The notes beneath the pieces are model-generated. The model did not search any database and was not told the DNA's origin. It worked only from the letters and a program-made list of their open reading frames with translations. A stretch of 64,000 nucleotides of DNA from Phytohabitans maris (GTDB taxonomy: Bacteria > Actinomycetota > Actinomycetes > Mycobacteriales > Micromonosporaceae). Positions within the stretch are counted from its first letter, which is position 1. Each line of letters opens with the position of its first letter. This document shows positions 54,401 to 63,007 of the stretch, one piece after another. The stretch spans positions 42,667-106,666 of the forward strand of contig NZ_JAVHUY010000036.1 of the NCBI RefSeq assembly GCF_031085175.1. Reading direction: 5' to 3'. A program made the translations under genes and the position numbers.

Positions 54401-55223
54401 TTCCGGCGCCGGTCCGGGACGTCTTGCCCGACACGTCGGTCAGCGACGCGTACGCGAAGGTGGGCGTGCCGTTCGCCGCCACGGAGGCGACCTTGACGAT
54501 GGTGGCGGCGGTGTAGTGGTCGACGAAGACGAACGGCACGTTGTCCAGGTCCCACAGCCGCTGCGCCGGCCGCGGCACGGACTTGCCGCTGGCGGCTAGG
54601 TCGTCGGTGGTGATGACGCTGTACGCGGTGCGCGCGTTCTGATGCTGGCCCAGGTCGTTGGGGTCGATGTTGTTGAAGGCGACCGGCCAGTGCTGGCTGA
54701 GCGTCAGGTCGATGACGAAGCCGCCCTTGATGGAGTCGGCGGTCTGGTACATCTGGGTGAGCGTCTTCTGCCAGGCCTCGGTGCCGAAGCCGACGGTCTT
54801 GGCCTGCGCGTTGCTGAAGTCGGTGCAGCACTGCCCGGCGGCGGTCTGCGCCATGTTCTGGTCGATGCCGGGCTGGCCCAGGCGCTGCTCGGGCGGGAGC
54901 GTGGCGCTCTGCGGGATCGCGGCGACCTGGTCGGACAGGTACGCGATCTCCATCCCGCCGAAGCCGCCGGCAGCGATCGCCCGCAGGTGCTGGTCGGTCA
55001 GGGCCAGGCCGGCCTTCGAGGTACCGGCGCCGGCGTCCGGCCACCAGGAGCGGCTCATCGGCTCGGCCGCCGCCGACGGGGATCGGAACTGGGCCAGGAT
55101 GCTGCCGCCCGACGGCTCCCGGTCGCCGGCCTGGGCGGCCCCTGGCGCCGCCGCGACGGCCAGGGCCAGGGCCGCGACGAGCGCACCGTGCCGCACGCGT
55201 CTCGGTCTTCTGCTGGTTCTCAT
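51408..55223 (-). CDS. secreted GH106-like glycoside hydrolase with inserted beta domains
   Basis: 1271 residues with a signal peptide (ALVAALALAVAAAPGAAQA). The catalytic part shows MSRSWWPDAGAG, GGFGGMEIAYLSDQ, IDLTLSQHWPVAFN, ASLFEDSLEFSK and WVSAESLTF, a GH106-like pattern shared with the gene to its right. Two small beta modules are inserted: GTLTAGSTTISG...GIPAGTQVVSVGTDSIVMS (about residues 275-340) and AGTTGLRLTSTASERAGDRLVVGSGATQEVVTI (about 920-985). The C-terminal galactose-binding-like domain follows. ATG 55223 is chosen because the signal peptide starts there. The natural rhamnoside substrate is unknown. Confidence 0.83.
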   Translation of the reverse strand: MRTSRRPRRVRHGALVAALALAVAAAPGAAQAGDREPSGGSILAQFRSPSAAAEPMSRSWWPDAGAGTSKAGLALTDQHLRAIAAGGFGGMEIAYLSDQVAAIPQSATLPPEQRLGQPGIDQNMAQTAAGQCCTDFSNAQAKTVGFGTEAWQKTLTQMYQTADSIKGGFVIDLTLSQHWPVAFNNIDPNDLGQHQNARTAYSVITTDDLAASGKSVPRPAQRLWDLDNVPFVFVDHYTAATIVKVASVAANGTPTFAYASLTDVSGKTSRTGAGTPAGIMDKAWVQANPGTFTGTLTAGSTTISGVNSLNGAQRQAGSILSGPGIPAGTQVVSVGTDSIVMSNAAAANASGAGVEARWNINTIDADWGPEPRNPRFTGKVDTEGNRRRMADRQYDYRTTIDRASLDALGCNVPAPGAALAAGDCVLFGTWHGGTGQTRSGGVNTVQYNREYATSIYDYAGTESTIDFWENNILGTWKDGAVVKRMGNTKLVNLIRDHAKTYPHASLFEDSLEFSKPTGTGNYWAPKVLSEMSSRLGYNASRYAPLLAGGSTFDTSVAGDQLASNRVTEDWTAQLTDDFATNHVAALQNWAKKTLGYNFRVQDIGGTGVQHAQIATGVHETSADSGSAENGRHVAGAASMTGSNWVSAESLTFTRDYTNPWVDVVKGLNLVWASGVNRPQWHGTPYKVTFNGAFSAWPGWEFQHGSPTGWGAFDPRQAYWSNVEGLTDYVARTQAVLQGGTGKADLAVLRGSNEISSPSRTAYSLQTLLDAGWNYHVIDDRMLALPTATVKNGRLNPNGAAYKAIVVNGVTQLNVPAVKKLTSLAKSGLPVVLYNSDIARVYGTNQPGNNDTELAAALATLKATANVRTITGGTQEQLDGTLRTAGLAPDASYAAPGLITLQRRDNKNDYYYLYNSRTATTVAAAAAAGTTGLRLTSTASERAGDRLVVGSGATQEVVTIASVASPDPGAPNPNVTLTAPLKYAHAAGEAVAKRIDAAVTLRGGGQPYVLDALTGDVTPVAHYTGGNGTVTVNVTLDSQEALIVRTGGGSSAVHATATSGGTVHYGDNGKDMFLRASTSGTYTVKLSNGRTRTAGADVPAAVDLSGGWRLSLESWGPKAGASDPTVPLKTTVTFPANALGAWSALPATAEQLTALDVTGMGQVSGIGRYTNTFQLPRDWDKRTDGANLVLGHGNGDQITAVTVNGHRITTIDQITNAVDIGPYLRAGANTIQVQVDSNLGNRVGRTAQSYGLTSVAFQPYTDAPLGGSSGNH

Positions 55224-55448
55224 CTGCTGTCTCCTCCACGTCGCGAGGTCTGCCGGCTCGGGGGTGGAGCCGGTGGGCATGGCAAGACAGACCGGCGGAG
55301 CCGGCCTTGGTCGGATAGGTGGTGACGTGTGGCCCACGGCCGCCGCCGCGCAGCGCGCGTGGCTGGGCTTCCCGAGGATCGGTGGATTATTACGTTTCAA
55401 TGGCCGTGTGCTGAGCCTAGGCTGCCAGCCGAAGGGGGCCAAGAAACA

Positions 55449-55464
55449 TGACCGGAATCGGCCA
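55449..55464. promoter_or_regulatory. rhamnoside-regulon palindrome, GH106 copy 2
   Basis: TGACCGGAATCGGCCA lies 226 bp upstream of the GH106-like start at 55223. The half-sites TGACCG and CGGCCA match those at 44834 and 59154. The rest of the 304-bp gap 55224-55527 holds a TAATAAT sequence on the minus strand (complement near 55387) that could be part of the promoter, and the terminator listed next. Confidence 0.6.
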
Positions 55465-55483
55465 GCCACCGGTGCTTAACACA

Positions 55484-55518
55484 CTGGTAGCCGGGGCCGT
55501 GGACGCCCCGGCCACCAG
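55484..55518 (-). terminator. terminator of the rightmost GH106-like gene
   Basis: CTGGT-A-GCCGGGGC (55484-55497) pairs with GCCCCGGC-C-ACCAG (55505-55518), a 13-bp stem with one mismatch, 9 bp past the stop codon. Confidence 0.85.
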
Positions 55519-55527
55519 CGCGCTGGG

Positions 55528-58500
55528 TCAGCCGGCGAGGATCGTCTGTACGAACGGCACGAGCCGGGCGGCGGTGAGCCCGTACGTCTGGGCCCCGGAA
55601 GCCCCACCGGTGACGCCGCGGCGGTTATTGAGTGACGTGTCGAGCTGGATCCGCACGGTGTTGAGGCCGGCCCGCAGGTAGCCGCTGACGTCGACGATGT
55701 CGGTGAACTGGTCCACGGCGCCGACATCGCGCCCGTTGACGCGCACCTGCACGACCATGTCGTCGCGGTGTTCGAGGTGGAGCAGGGCGCCGGCGGTCCG
55801 GTCCCAGGTGCGAGGGAGGGTGAACGTACGGGTATAGCGACCGATGCCGGAGACGCTCGCCATGCTCGCCACGCCGAGCGTGTCCAGCTGCGCCGCGGTG
55901 GCCGGCAGCTGGTCCCAGGTGCCCAGCGGGACGCCGGCGAACGTGACCGTGGTCTTGGCCGACACGGTCGGGTCGACGGCGTTCGTGGCCGGGTCAGGTC
56001 CCCAGCTTTCCAGCCGCAGCGTCCAGCCCTCGCTCAGAGCCGGCGGCTCGGGCACCGCGCGGACCGTCACCGTCCGCCGGGTGCCGGTCGAGAGGCGGAC
56101 CGTGTACGTACCGGCCGCGGTCGCGCGGTGCACCAGGCTGCCGCCGGCCAGCAAGCGCACGCCGCCCGCGCTCACGTCGACGGCATGGACCTGCTTCGCC
56201 GAGCTGCCCCGCGCCAGCGCGACGATCGCGGCGTCACGCGGCTCCAGGTCGAGGCGGAGCGTGACGGCACCGCCGGTCGCTTCGTACTCCGCGATCCTGG
56301 CGACCTCGCCGGTCCACGCGTCCAGCAGATATGGCACGCCGTCGCCGGCCAGTGTGATGCGTTGGTCGGTGAGCGAGGAAACCACGGCGCCCTTCGACAC
56401 TCCCCACGGACCGCTCGCGGCGGCGGGGCCGGCGTGGCCCTGGACGAGCGGGGCGGTCAGGGTCACGTTCGGCGCCAGGGCGGCGGGTGCCGGGGAGGGG
56501 ATCTGCGCGATGGTCACCCGCTCGGCCTTGGCTCCGATGTCGACGGTCAGGGTGTCGCCGGTGCTGAGTCCAGCGGTGCTCACCAGTCGCAGCCCGGTGT
56601 CGCCGGGCGCCGCGGCGGCGGCCAGCGTGGTGCCGTTGTTGTAGAGGTAGTAGTAGTCGGTGTCCTTTGTGGCCCGTCGTGTGGCCTCCAGGTTCGGCAC
56701 GTGGTACCGCCCTGCGGGGGTGACCTTCCACCGTTCCAGGTGTTCCAGCAGTTCGCTCTCGGTTGCCACGGTGGCGACGTTGCGGTGGGCGGTGAGCGCG
56801 GCGAGCCGCGAGATCAGGAGAGTGTCGTTGTTGTCCGGCTTGTTGGTGCCGTACACCCGGGCGATGGCGGAGTTGAACAGGACGATGCGCAGGCCGCGGT
56901 CTGCGTATTCGAGGAGCTTCTTCGCGATCGGGGCGGACATCCGGATCGCGCCACGGACGACGAGCGCCTTGTAGGCGGGGCCGTCCGGAGCTAGGACCCC
57001 GTCGCGCACGGTGGCCTGCTTGCCGGACAGCAGGGCCTCGCTGAGCAGGTTGTAGCAGTAGCCGCGGTTGAGCAGTTCCTGCAGCGAGTTCCCGGTCTGG
57101 ACGCTGTATCCGGTGTCGGTCCCGAGCAGCACCGCGAGGTCCACTTTGGCCTTGCCCGCCTGCATGACGGCCTGGCTGCGGGTAACGTAGCCGGTGAACG
57201 CGCGCACGTCCGCCCACCAGATCTGGCGGGCGTTCCAGGAGGAGAAGCCGGGGCTGGAGAAGTTCCAGCCCGGCCATTCGCTCTGGTACCGGTTGAAGGA
57301 GCGGGCGAACGCGGAGCCGTGGAAGATCGAGCGGTTGACGCCGTGGGAGAGGTCCTTGTTGACCTCCTTCGCGACGTACTTCCAGGTCGAGTTGATGTCG
57401 GCGGAGAAGGTGGTGGTTTCCATCGACAGCAGCCGCCCACCGGTCATGTTGATGGCCGCGGCGATGTTGCGCAGGCCGTCGCCGGCGGTCGAGTTGTCTC
57501 CCTCGGGGATGTCCACCGCGGCGGCCGCGCCGGCGAAGTCCAGTCCGGGCAGCCGGTACGCCTGCGCGCGGTAGCTGTAGCCGAAGGTGGCCGTCCATTC
57601 GCTGATCAGCTCGGCGTGGGCGGTCTCGTAGAGGTGCCCCAGGGTCAGGTTCTTGTCCTCGACGATCCGTTCGGCCAGCGCACTGTCGTCGAACCGGGCC
57701 GCGGCACCGAGGGCGAGCACCGGTGCGTACCGGACGGGGTCGTATCCGTTGACCGACTTGAACTCGGCCAGCATGTCACGGGTCCACAGTGGGCCCTCGT
57801 TGTGGATTTCGATGGAGTCTTCGAAGATGCTTGAACCGAGCTTGCCGTTCGTCTTCAGCAGCGACCTGAGCTCCCGGTCCAGTATGTGCGCGGTCCAGAA
57901 GTCGAACACCTGCTGCACGCCCGCCCGGTTGAAGTAGTCGGTGGCGTACGAGCGGTTGTAGATCGTCACCGACGCACCGCCAGACATGACCTGGCCGGTG
58001 CCGCGCCGGTAGGTACCGAACAGCACGTAGTCGCCGACGGCGAGCGAGTCGCCCGCGCTTGGCCCGTAGCTGTCGAGGGCGGTGACGCGGCTCAGATCGG
58101 TCTGGTACAGGTACTGCCAGTCCGCCATGCGGCGCCGGTTGCCGTCCGCGTCGATCTTGCCGGTGAAGTCGGCGTCGACGGGGTCCGGGCCGAACTTCGC
58201 CACGATGTCCGCGTAGTCGATCCCGTTCGCTTCGGCGTACGCGCGGTCGGGCACTCCGGCGGCATAGCCGGCACCGGCCTGCTGCCGGCTGGTGGCCGCA
58301 GAGACGTCGACGAGCGACCCGATGGCGAATACCGGGGTGCCGTCCGCGGCGACGCTCGCCACCCTGGCCACGGTGGCGGCGACGAACTTGTCGACGAACA
58401 GGAAGTCCGCGACGAGCGTGCCGCGCGCGTAGTCCTTCACCTTCCGCGCCGGCAACGGCAGTGCGGACGGCCCGGTGAGGTCCGCCGTCGTGATCTTGCG

Positions 58501-58998
58501 GTAGGCGTACGAAACCTCCTGCTGCTGGGCGTCGTCGTTGGGGTCGATCGAGTTGACGATGGGCGGCCAGTGCGACGTGATCGTGATGTCGATCTTGAAT
58601 CCGTCCTTGACGGAGTTGGCCGTCGACAGGGCCTTCTTCAGCACGCGCCGCCAGTTCTCACTGCCCCACCCGATGGTCTTGGCGTCGGCGTTGGTGTAGT
58701 TGGTGTTGTCGGACAGGTACGAGATCTCCACGCCGCCGAACCCGCCCTGAGCGAGGTCTTTGATCTGTTTGGCGACCAGCGCCAGACCCTCCGCATCCGC
58801 GCCGGCCCCCGCGTCCGGAAACCACATGCGGGCCATCGGCCGAGCATCCAGCCCGGGTGCCTGGAACTCGGGTGCGATCCGTGCCGATCCGGCGTACGAC
58901 GGTGTGGTTCCGACGGAGACGCCGACCAGAGCGGAGGCGCTCGTCGCCGCGCCTGCCTTGAGCAGGCTCCGTCGAGATACTGCGGCGGTCATTGACAT
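55528..58998 (-). CDS. Tat-exported GH106-like glycoside hydrolase, paralogue of its neighbour
   Basis: 1156 residues with a twin-arginine signal (SRRSLLKAGAATSASALVG). The catalytic part parallels the neighbouring gene: MARMWFPDAGAG, GGFGGVEISYLSDN, IDITITSHWPPIVN, SSIFEDSIEIHN and LLSMETTTFSAD. It keeps the later beta insert (PGDTGLRLVSTAGLSTGDTLTVDIG, about residues 780-845) but lacks the first insert. It ends in the same galactose-binding-like domain (TLRLESWGPDPATN). The start is ATG 58998 or 58992. The two genes are tandem duplicates that have diverged, one using Sec and one Tat export. Confidence 0.83.
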   Translation of the reverse strand: MSMTAAVSRRSLLKAGAATSASALVGVSVGTTPSYAGSARIAPEFQAPGLDARPMARMWFPDAGAGADAEGLALVAKQIKDLAQGGFGGVEISYLSDNTNYTNADAKTIGWGSENWRRVLKKALSTANSVKDGFKIDITITSHWPPIVNSIDPNDDAQQQEVSYAYRKITTADLTGPSALPLPARKVKDYARGTLVADFLFVDKFVAATVARVASVAADGTPVFAIGSLVDVSAATSRQQAGAGYAAGVPDRAYAEANGIDYADIVAKFGPDPVDADFTGKIDADGNRRRMADWQYLYQTDLSRVTALDSYGPSAGDSLAVGDYVLFGTYRRGTGQVMSGGASVTIYNRSYATDYFNRAGVQQVFDFWTAHILDRELRSLLKTNGKLGSSIFEDSIEIHNEGPLWTRDMLAEFKSVNGYDPVRYAPVLALGAAARFDDSALAERIVEDKNLTLGHLYETAHAELISEWTATFGYSYRAQAYRLPGLDFAGAAAAVDIPEGDNSTAGDGLRNIAAAINMTGGRLLSMETTTFSADINSTWKYVAKEVNKDLSHGVNRSIFHGSAFARSFNRYQSEWPGWNFSSPGFSSWNARQIWWADVRAFTGYVTRSQAVMQAGKAKVDLAVLLGTDTGYSVQTGNSLQELLNRGYCYNLLSEALLSGKQATVRDGVLAPDGPAYKALVVRGAIRMSAPIAKKLLEYADRGLRIVLFNSAIARVYGTNKPDNNDTLLISRLAALTAHRNVATVATESELLEHLERWKVTPAGRYHVPNLEATRRATKDTDYYYLYNNGTTLAAAAAPGDTGLRLVSTAGLSTGDTLTVDIGAKAERVTIAQIPSPAPAALAPNVTLTAPLVQGHAGPAAASGPWGVSKGAVVSSLTDQRITLAGDGVPYLLDAWTGEVARIAEYEATGGAVTLRLDLEPRDAAIVALARGSSAKQVHAVDVSAGGVRLLAGGSLVHRATAAGTYTVRLSTGTRRTVTVRAVPEPPALSEGWTLRLESWGPDPATNAVDPTVSAKTTVTFAGVPLGTWDQLPATAAQLDTLGVASMASVSGIGRYTRTFTLPRTWDRTAGALLHLEHRDDMVVQVRVNGRDVGAVDQFTDIVDVSGYLRAGLNTVRIQLDTSLNNRRGVTGGASGAQTYGLTAARLVPFVQTILAG

Positions 58999-59153
58999 TC
59001 TCCTTCGACGGCCTGGAGCTGTACGGGCATATGGCTATCCGAAGTGGATGCTTGAATGGTGAGCAAGGCCGCTCCACAATGGAGTTCGATTCTTCTCGCG
59101 ACCTGGGATGGTGCCCAGACATTAGGTGTCCGTCCTGGGCGGGGCAAGGAAAG

Positions 59154-59169
59154 TGGCCGAAAGCGGCCA
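59154..59169. promoter_or_regulatory. rhamnoside-regulon palindrome, GH106 copy 3
   Basis: TGGCCGAAAGCGGCCA, with perfect 6-bp arms, lies 156 bp upstream of the GH106-like start at 58998 and just beyond the rhaB stop. The distance is nearly the same as for the copy at 44834 (150 bp). Confidence 0.65.
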
Positions 59170-59189
59170 TGAGTCGGCCGTCGGCGTGG

Positions 59190-60659
59190 TCAGCCGCTCA
59201 GGCGGGCCGCGGCGGCGTCCCAACGGCGGCGATCGGGGCGCGGGAGGTAGCGGGTGGTCGGTTGGGTGGCGGCCAGCAGCGACCGCATTCGCCAGCGGTC
59301 GCCGCCGATCGTGCCGAGAGCGCGTGCCTGTACCAGCACGTTGCCGAGCGCACCGGCCTCGACCGGTCCCGCCTCCACCGGCAGGCCACAGGCGTCGGCG
59401 GTGAGTTGGCACAGCAACGCGTTCCGGGCACCGCCTCCCACCAGATGTACGACCTCGATGGTGCGTCCGGAGAGCCGCTGCGCGTCGGACACCGCCTGCC
59501 GGTACGCCAGCGCGAGGCTGTCCAAGATGCAGCGCACCACCTCGGCTTGGTCCCTGGGCGGTGGCTGCCCGGTCTCGTGGCAGACCTCGGCGATGCGGGC
59601 CGGGATGTCGCCCGGCGGCAGGAACCGCTGGTCGTCGACGTCGACGACGCGGGCGAGGCGGGGTACGCGGGCGGCGGCGCGTAGCAGCGGGTCGAGCTCG
59701 GCCGGCAGACGGGCCGAACGCCAGGTACGGATCGACTCCTGCAGCAGCCACAGCCCCATCACGTTGCGCAGGTAGCGGACGGTGCCGTCGACGCCGGTCT
59801 CGTTGGTGAAGTTGGCCGCGCGGCTGGCGTCGGTGAGCACCGGCCGGTCGAGCTCGACACCGACCAGCGACCAGGTGCCGCAGGAGACATAGGCGAACCG
59901 CTCGTCCCGGGCCGGGACGCCCAGGATCGCGGAGGCGGTGTCGTGCGACCCGACCGCGGTCACCGGCACGGGTCCGGCCAGTCCGGTCATGTCGCGTACC
60001 TCGGGTCGCAGCTCGCCGGTCGGATCCCCGGGCCGGCGTAGGGGCGGAAACAGCTCGGGACGGATGCCCAGCCGCCGCATCAGGTCGGTGGCCCAGGCGC
60101 CGGTGTGCACGTCGAGCAGCGCGGTGGTCGACGCGTTAGTGACCTCCGCGCCGGCGGTGCCGGTCAGCCAGAACCCGATCAGATCAGGGATGAGCAGCAG
60201 GGTGGAGGCGGCGGCGAGTTGGCGGGTGCCGGCTGCGGCGACGAGCTGGAAGACGGTGTTGAACGGCATGTGCTGGATGCCCGTGGCCCGGTACAGGTCG
60301 GCGGCGGGCAGGTCGGCGAAGACCTTGTCGGCGACGCCTTCGGTGCGCCCGTCGCGGTAGTGGACCGGGTTGCCGAGCAGGCGGCCGTCGACGTCGAGCA
60401 GGCCGTAGTCGACGGCCCACGAGTCCACACCGATCGAGTCGAGGCGCCCGGCTGCCCGGCCCGCCGTCTGGAGCCCGTCGAGGACGCCCCGATACAGCCG
60501 CAGGATGTCCCAATGCAGGCTGCCCGACACCCGGACGGGCACGTTGTCGAAGCGGGCTATCTCGGCCAGATCCACGCTGTCCGGCCTTACGCGGGCGAGC
60601 ATGACCCGGCCGCTGGAGGCACCGAGGTCGACGCCGGCGATGGTGGTCGGTCGGGTCAC
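59190..60659 (-). CDS. rhaB: rhamnulokinase
   Basis: 489 residues of the FGGY kinase family: VDLGASSGRVMLARV (residues 10-24), SIGVDSWAVDYGLLDVDG, ATGIQHMPFNTVFQLVA, VPVTAVGSHDTASAILGVP, CGTWSLVGVELDRP and VVHLVGGGARNALLCQLTADACG. The DSWAVDYGL and FNTVFQL motifs are specific to rhamnulokinases. It phosphorylates L-rhamnulose to rhamnulose 1-phosphate. It starts 1 bp after the small HTH gene. Confidence 0.94.
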   Translation of the reverse strand: MTRPTTIAGVDLGASSGRVMLARVRPDSVDLAEIARFDNVPVRVSGSLHWDILRLYRGVLDGLQTAGRAAGRLDSIGVDSWAVDYGLLDVDGRLLGNPVHYRDGRTEGVADKVFADLPAADLYRATGIQHMPFNTVFQLVAAAGTRQLAAASTLLLIPDLIGFWLTGTAGAEVTNASTTALLDVHTGAWATDLMRRLGIRPELFPPLRRPGDPTGELRPEVRDMTGLAGPVPVTAVGSHDTASAILGVPARDERFAYVSCGTWSLVGVELDRPVLTDASRAANFTNETGVDGTVRYLRNVMGLWLLQESIRTWRSARLPAELDPLLRAAARVPRLARVVDVDDQRFLPPGDIPARIAEVCHETGQPPPRDQAEVVRCILDSLALAYRQAVSDAQRLSGRTIEVVHLVGGGARNALLCQLTADACGLPVEAGPVEAGALGNVLVQARALGTIGGDRWRMRSLLAATQPTTRYLPRPDRRRWDAAAARLSG

Positions 60660-60660
60660 G

Positions 60661-60876
60661 TCAGAGCAGCCCGTGCCGTACCGCCCACACCACCGCGGAG
60701 ATGGGCGCGGGTACGCCGAGGCGGTCGCAGATCGCTCGGGTGCGGCGTCGCACGGTCCGTTCCGACATGTCGACCCGGCGGGCGACCGACTCGATGGGCA
60801 GGCCCTCCGCGATCAGGCGCAGCAGGGTCAGATCCTCGTTGTCCAGTGCTGGGCGACGCGTAATCGGTATGGTCAC
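60661..60876 (-). CDS. small stand-alone LuxR-type HTH protein
   Basis: About 71 residues consisting of little more than a LuxR/GerE helix-turn-helix: LDNEDLTLLRLIAEGLPIESVARRVDMSERTVRRRTRAICDRLGV followed by SAVVWAVRHGLL. There is no receiver or ligand domain. GTG 60876 is chosen because AAGGAG ends 8 nt upstream; GTG 60885 is in frame but abuts the ribosome site. It sits between the aldolase/dehydrogenase and rhaB genes and is almost contiguous with rhaB. It could be a local regulator of the rhamnose genes; a truncated regulator is the alternative. Confidence 0.75.
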   Translation of the reverse strand: MTIPITRRPALDNEDLTLLRLIAEGLPIESVARRVDMSERTVRRRTRAICDRLGVPAPISAVVWAVRHGLL

Positions 60877-60958
60877 GGAGGCCACTCCTTCCCTTGCCGC
60901 GGTGGTTGCCCGCTGGGTCTCCGATCTGTTTGGGACGCTCGCCGCCGCCGGCGGCAGG

Positions 60959-63004
60959 TCATCGCAGGAATGCGGCTGCGACGCCGGCGTCGACGGGTAT
61001 GTGGAGTCCGGTGGTGTGGGTCAGGTTGCCGGCGGTGAGGGCGTAGACGGCGTTGGCGACGTGTTCGGGGAGTACTTCCCGTTTGAGGAGGGTGCGTTGG
61101 GCGTAGAAGGCGCCGAGTTGGTGTTCGGGGATGTTGTAGGTGGCGGCGCGTTGGGCGCCCCAGCCGGCGGCGAAGATGCCGGAGCCTTGGACGACGCCGT
61201 CGGGGTTGATGCCGTTGACGCGGATGCCGTGGGGGCCGAGTTCGGTGGCGAGGAGGCGTACTTGGTGGGCTTGGTCTGCTTTGGCGGCGCTGTAGGCGAG
61301 GTTGTTGGGTCCGGCGAACACCGAGTTTTTGCTGGTGATGTAGATGATGTCGCCGCCCATGTGTTGGTCGATGAGGGTGGGTGCGGCTTCGCGGGAGATC
61401 AGGAAGGAGCCGCGGGCCATGACGGAGTGTTGGGTGTCCCAGTCGGTGTCGGTGGTTTCGAGGAGGGGTTTGGAGATGGATAGGCCGGCGTTGTTGATGA
61501 CGAGGTCGAGTCCGCCGTAGGTGAGCAGGGTGGTTTGGATGGCGTGTTGGATGGCGGTGGTGTCGGTGACGTCGACGGTGAGGGGTATGGCGGTGTCGGT
61601 GTCGCCGATTTCGGCGGCGACGGTGGCGGCGGTGTGGGGGTTGCGGTCGGCGACGACGACGCAGGCGCCTTCGGCGGCGAGGCGGTGCGCGATCGCTCGG
61701 CCGATGCCGGAGCCGGCGCCGGTGACCAGGGCGATGCGGGTGGTCAGGGGTTTGGGTTGGGGCATGCGCTGGAGTTTGGCTTCTTCCAGGGCCCAGTATT
61801 CGATCCGGAACTTTTCGGCTTCGCTGATCGGCTGGTAGGTGGAGATGGCTTGGGCGCCGGCCATGACGTTGATGGCGTTGAGGTAGAACTCGCCGGCCAC
61901 GCGGGCGGTTTGTTTGTTGGTGCCGTAGGAGAACATGCCGATGCCGGGGATGAGCACGATCGCCGGGTCGGCGCCCCGCATCGGCGGGCTGTCGGGGGTG
62001 GCGTGCTGCTGGTAGTAGGCGGCGTAGTCGGCCCGGTACTGTTCGTGCAGGTCTTTGAGGCGCTGCTTGACCTCATCCAGGGGTGCGGTGGGGGGTAGGT
62101 CGAGCAGGAGCGGGCGGACCTTGGTGCGTAGGAAGTGGTCGGGGCAGGAGGTGCCGAGCGCGGCCAGCCGGGGGTGTTGCGTGCGGGCCAGGAAGTCCAG
62201 CACCGGGGCGGTGTCGGTGTAGTGGCCGACCTGCCGCCGGTCGGTGGACGCCAGCCCGCGCAGGAGCGGGGCGAGGGCGGCGGCCCGGGCGTGCCGCTGC
62301 GGCTGCGGTAGGGCGGTGTAGCCGTCGATGATCGGGCCGAACGGGTCGGGGCGGCCGCGTTCGTCGATGAACGCCTGCGCGGTCCGGATGATCTCCCGCG
62401 AGTTGGCCTCACACTCGGCGCTGCTGTTGCCCCAGGCGGTGATGCCGTGCCCGCCCAGGATGACCCCGATCGCCCGCGGATGAGCCTGCTTGGCGGCGGC
62501 GATGTCCAGGCCGAGTTGGAAGCCGGGACGCCGCCAGCCCAGCCACACCACCCGGTCCCCGAAACACTGTTTGGTGAGGGCTTCACCGTCGGCCGCGGTA
62601 GCGAACGCGATACCGGCGTCGGGGTGCAGATGGTCCACATGTGCCGCGTCGACCAGGCCGTGCATCGCGGTGTCGATCGAGGGTGCGGCCCCGCCCCGCC
62701 CGTGCAGGCAGTAGTCGAACGCGGCCACCATCTCGTCCTCGCGCTCCACCCCCGGATACACCTGCGCGAGGGCGCGTAGCCGGTCCAGCCGCAGCACCGC
62801 CAACCCGGCCGGTGTGAGCGTGCCCAGGTCGCCGCCCGACCCTTTGACCCACACCAGGTCGACCGGCTGCCCGGTGACCGGGTCGATGCCGGTGCCCTTG
62901 GCCGAGGTGTTACCGCCGGCGTAGTTGGTGTTGCGGCGGTCGGCGCCGAGCCGGTTCGAGCGGCCGATCAGATCCTCAACCGGCGAGTCGTCAACGGTGG
63001 ACAC
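60959..63004 (-). CDS. bifunctional rhamnulose-1-phosphate aldolase/short-chain dehydrogenase
   Basis: 681 residues. The N-terminal class II aldolase domain (about residues 1-400) has NTSAKGTG, HVDHLHPDAGIA and LGGHGITAWG, with His metal ligands. The C-terminal SDR domain (about 420-680) has VTGAGSGIGRAIAHRL, NNAGLS and the catalytic YSAAK. This fusion is known in rhamnose operons: the aldolase splits rhamnulose 1-phosphate into dihydroxyacetone phosphate and L-lactaldehyde, and the SDR oxidises the lactaldehyde. It begins 3 bp after the isomerase gene's stop. Confidence 0.93.
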   Translation of the reverse strand: MSTVDDSPVEDLIGRSNRLGADRRNTNYAGGNTSAKGTGIDPVTGQPVDLVWVKGSGGDLGTLTPAGLAVLRLDRLRALAQVYPGVEREDEMVAAFDYCLHGRGGAAPSIDTAMHGLVDAAHVDHLHPDAGIAFATAADGEALTKQCFGDRVVWLGWRRPGFQLGLDIAAAKQAHPRAIGVILGGHGITAWGNSSAECEANSREIIRTAQAFIDERGRPDPFGPIIDGYTALPQPQRHARAAALAPLLRGLASTDRRQVGHYTDTAPVLDFLARTQHPRLAALGTSCPDHFLRTKVRPLLLDLPPTAPLDEVKQRLKDLHEQYRADYAAYYQQHATPDSPPMRGADPAIVLIPGIGMFSYGTNKQTARVAGEFYLNAINVMAGAQAISTYQPISEAEKFRIEYWALEEAKLQRMPQPKPLTTRIALVTGAGSGIGRAIAHRLAAEGACVVVADRNPHTAATVAAEIGDTDTAIPLTVDVTDTTAIQHAIQTTLLTYGGLDLVINNAGLSISKPLLETTDTDWDTQHSVMARGSFLISREAAPTLIDQHMGGDIIYITSKNSVFAGPNNLAYSAAKADQAHQVRLLATELGPHGIRVNGINPDGVVQGSGIFAAGWGAQRAATYNIPEHQLGAFYAQRTLLKREVLPEHVANAVYALTAGNLTHTTGLHIPVDAGVAAAFLR

Positions 63005-63007
63005 TTT

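Noticed and set aside
51312..54599. 1095-codon plus-strand open frame
   Set aside because: Antisense to the GH106-like gene and its terminator, with repetitive composition only.
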